Below are positions 63,142 through 64,000 of a stretch of 64,000 bases of DNA, piece after piece. A model generated the notes under the pieces. That model had not been told where the DNA came from and did no database searches. It saw nothing but the letters and a program-made list of their open reading frames with translations. A program made the translations under genes and the position numbers. Position 1 is the first letter of the stretch, and each line of letters begins with the position of its first letter. The stretch spans positions 186,001 to 250,000 of the forward strand of contig NZ_AP022582.1 in the NCBI RefSeq assembly GCF_010731595.1, in the 5' to 3' direction. Origin of the DNA: Mycobacterium seoulense. GTDB taxonomy: Bacteria; Actinomycetota; Actinomycetes; Mycobacteriales; Mycobacteriaceae.

Positions 63142-63882
63142 GTGTCAGCACTGCAGGGCAAGGTCGCGTTGGTGACCGGGGCGTCGTCGGGTCTCGGCGC
63201 TGAGACGGCTCGATTGTTCTCCCGCCAGGGCGCAACGGTTTTCGGCCTCGCCCGGGATACGGCCCGCCTGGCCGAGGTGTTCGCCGACGTGCCAAACGGT
63301 TCCTACGCATCGGTGGACGTTGCCTCTGCGCAGGCCTGCCGCGAGGCGGTCGAGCAGTGCGTGCGCGAGTTCGGCGGGCTGGACGTCTTGGTCAACGTCG
63401 CCGGACAACACCAGATGCGCCGGACGGAGTCGATGACCGACGAGGACTGGGCGCACGACCTCGCGGTCAACCTGAACGGGCCGTTCTTCCTGTGCCGGGC
63501 AGCGCTGCCGCACCTGCTGGAGCGCGGCGGCAACATCGTCAACGTCGGCTCCATCGCCGGCGTCGAGGGCCAGGCATACTCGGCCGGCTACTGCGCCGCC
63601 AAGCACGGCCTGGTCGGGCTGACCCGGGCTCTGGCGGTGGAATACACCGCGGATCGCTTGCGCGTCAACGCGGTATGCCCGGGCGGCATGCTCACCCCGC
63701 AGCTCGAACACTTCAGCGCGCCGGACAACCCCAACTACGACCTGATCATGCGCACGGCCTCGCCGCGCGGCATGATGCAGCCCCTTGACGTGGCGAACGT
63801 GATCGCCTTCCTCGCCAGCGATGCCGCGGCCGCCGTGCACGGCGCCGTCTATCGCGTCGACAACGGCAAGGGCGCCGGCTAG
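63142..63882 (+). CDS. short-chain dehydrogenase/reductase (SDR)
   Basis: This 246-residue classical SDR has the cofactor motif [20 protein letters not shown] at the usual place (LVNVAGQHQ) and the catalytic triad region [26 protein letters not shown] (Ser, Tyr, Lys in YCAAK). It starts at a GTG. Substrate is unknown. Its stop shares CTAG with the convergent mmpL gene. Confidence 0.92.
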   Translation: MSALQGKVALVTGASSGLGAETARLFSRQGATVFGLARDTARLAEVFADVPNGSYASVDVASAQACREAVEQCVREFGGLDVLVNVAGQHQMRRTESMTDEDWAHDLAVNLNGPFFLCRAALPHLLERGGNIVNVGSIAGVEGQAYSAGYCAAKHGLVGLTRALAVEYTADRLRVNAVCPGGMLTPQLEHFSAPDNPNYDLIMRTASPRGMMQPLDVANVIAFLASDAAAAVHGAVYRVDNGKGAG

Positions 63883-64000
63883 CTCGGGGCGGCCGCCTGC
63901 CGCAGCGGACGGGCGCGCACCAGAGTCGGCCACCAGAACCACGGTCCGAGGATCCGCAGGATGCACGGCACCACGAACGAACGCACGATCAACGTGTCGA
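63879..64000 (-). CDS. MmpL/RND family transporter, C-terminal end (partial)
   Basis: Reading the minus strand from the right edge gives an open frame ([20 protein letters not shown], then [19 protein letters not shown]) ending in TAG at 63879. RSFVVP...LG.WFWWP is the last transmembrane segment and end of MmpL proteins, which export lipids or siderophores across the inner membrane. Only about 40 codons lie in the window. The stop overlaps the SDR stop by four bases. Confidence 0.85.
   Translation of the reverse strand, partial: DTLIVRSFVVPCILRILGPWFWWPTLVRARPLRQAAAPS

Overview
The window is a high-GC actinobacterial chromosome segment that reads as a slow-growing, non-tuberculous Mycobacterium. 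The tmRNA encodes the mycobacterial-type tag ADSHQRDYALAA. Gene blocks run in the order known from M. tuberculosis: nuoA-F with its upstream response regulator; fadB4, fadE23, fadE24 and hisN; fprA, prfB, a channel gene, a proline-rich gene, ftsE, ftsX, smpB and ssrA; and crcB2, crcB1 and pgmA. Genus-typical families are also present: F420-dependent LLM oxidoreductases, a mycothiol-dependent MDMPI-fold protein, DUF732 secreted proteins, a 13E12-type HNH protein, an MmpL end and an MbtK-like acyltransferase. The species was not determined.

Region 1 (1-4473, minus strand) is the start of the respiratory complex I operon nuoABCDEF, with nuoF cut by the window edge. Region 2 (4746-13813, minus) is a tightly packed, mostly overlapping run. 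It holds a homogentisate-dioxygenase-like protein, an alpha/beta hydrolase, a family III CoA transferase, an HMG-CoA-lyase-like enzyme, a TetR regulator, an acyl-CoA dehydrogenase, an APH-fold kinase, a DUF6285-like small protein, an NTF2-like protein, a YceI protein and the response regulator. The dehydrogenase/kinase/small-protein trio resembles the Pseudomonas LvaC/LvaA/LvaB module, which removes a 4-hydroxyl group from acyl-CoA by phosphorylation. The run may therefore be an undescribed hydroxy-acid or aromatic-acid catabolic pathway.

Region 3 (13990-20368) holds quinone and acrylyl-CoA type reductases, an aldo-keto reductase, the paired dehydrogenases fadE24-fadE23 behind a perfect 22-bp palindrome, and hisN. 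Region 4 (20640-26295) has secreted and membrane proteins and a nitric-oxide defence locus: a quinol NO reductase followed by a membrane protein with a transposase-type zinc ribbon and a slipin, with a group III truncated haemoglobin divergent to it. DosR-like boxes lie between the divergent genes. Region 5 (26296-34732) is the conserved fprA / prfB-ftsEX-smpB-ssrA block.

Region 6 (34869-48935) is accessory and rich in secreted and envelope functions: a Pro-Thr repeat protein, a glutamate-cysteine ligase-family enzyme, a Tat lipoprotein amidase, a serine hydrolase, an M15 peptidase, an MFS transporter, a universal stress protein, a methyltransferase, a glycosyltransferase, DUF732 proteins and a phytanoyl-CoA dioxygenase. 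Region 7 (48941-64000) has two F420-dependent oxidoreductases, selO, a divergent hemerythrin/ferritin-like stress pair with SigF-like promoters, a CitE-like lyase, an Rv2466c-like thioredoxin-fold protein, an HNH protein, an MbtK-like acyltransferase, crcB2/crcB1, pgm with an MFS gene, tRNA-Ala(GGC), small hypothetical genes, an SDR enzyme and the 3' end of an mmpL gene. No prophage, insertion sequence or CRISPR array was seen.
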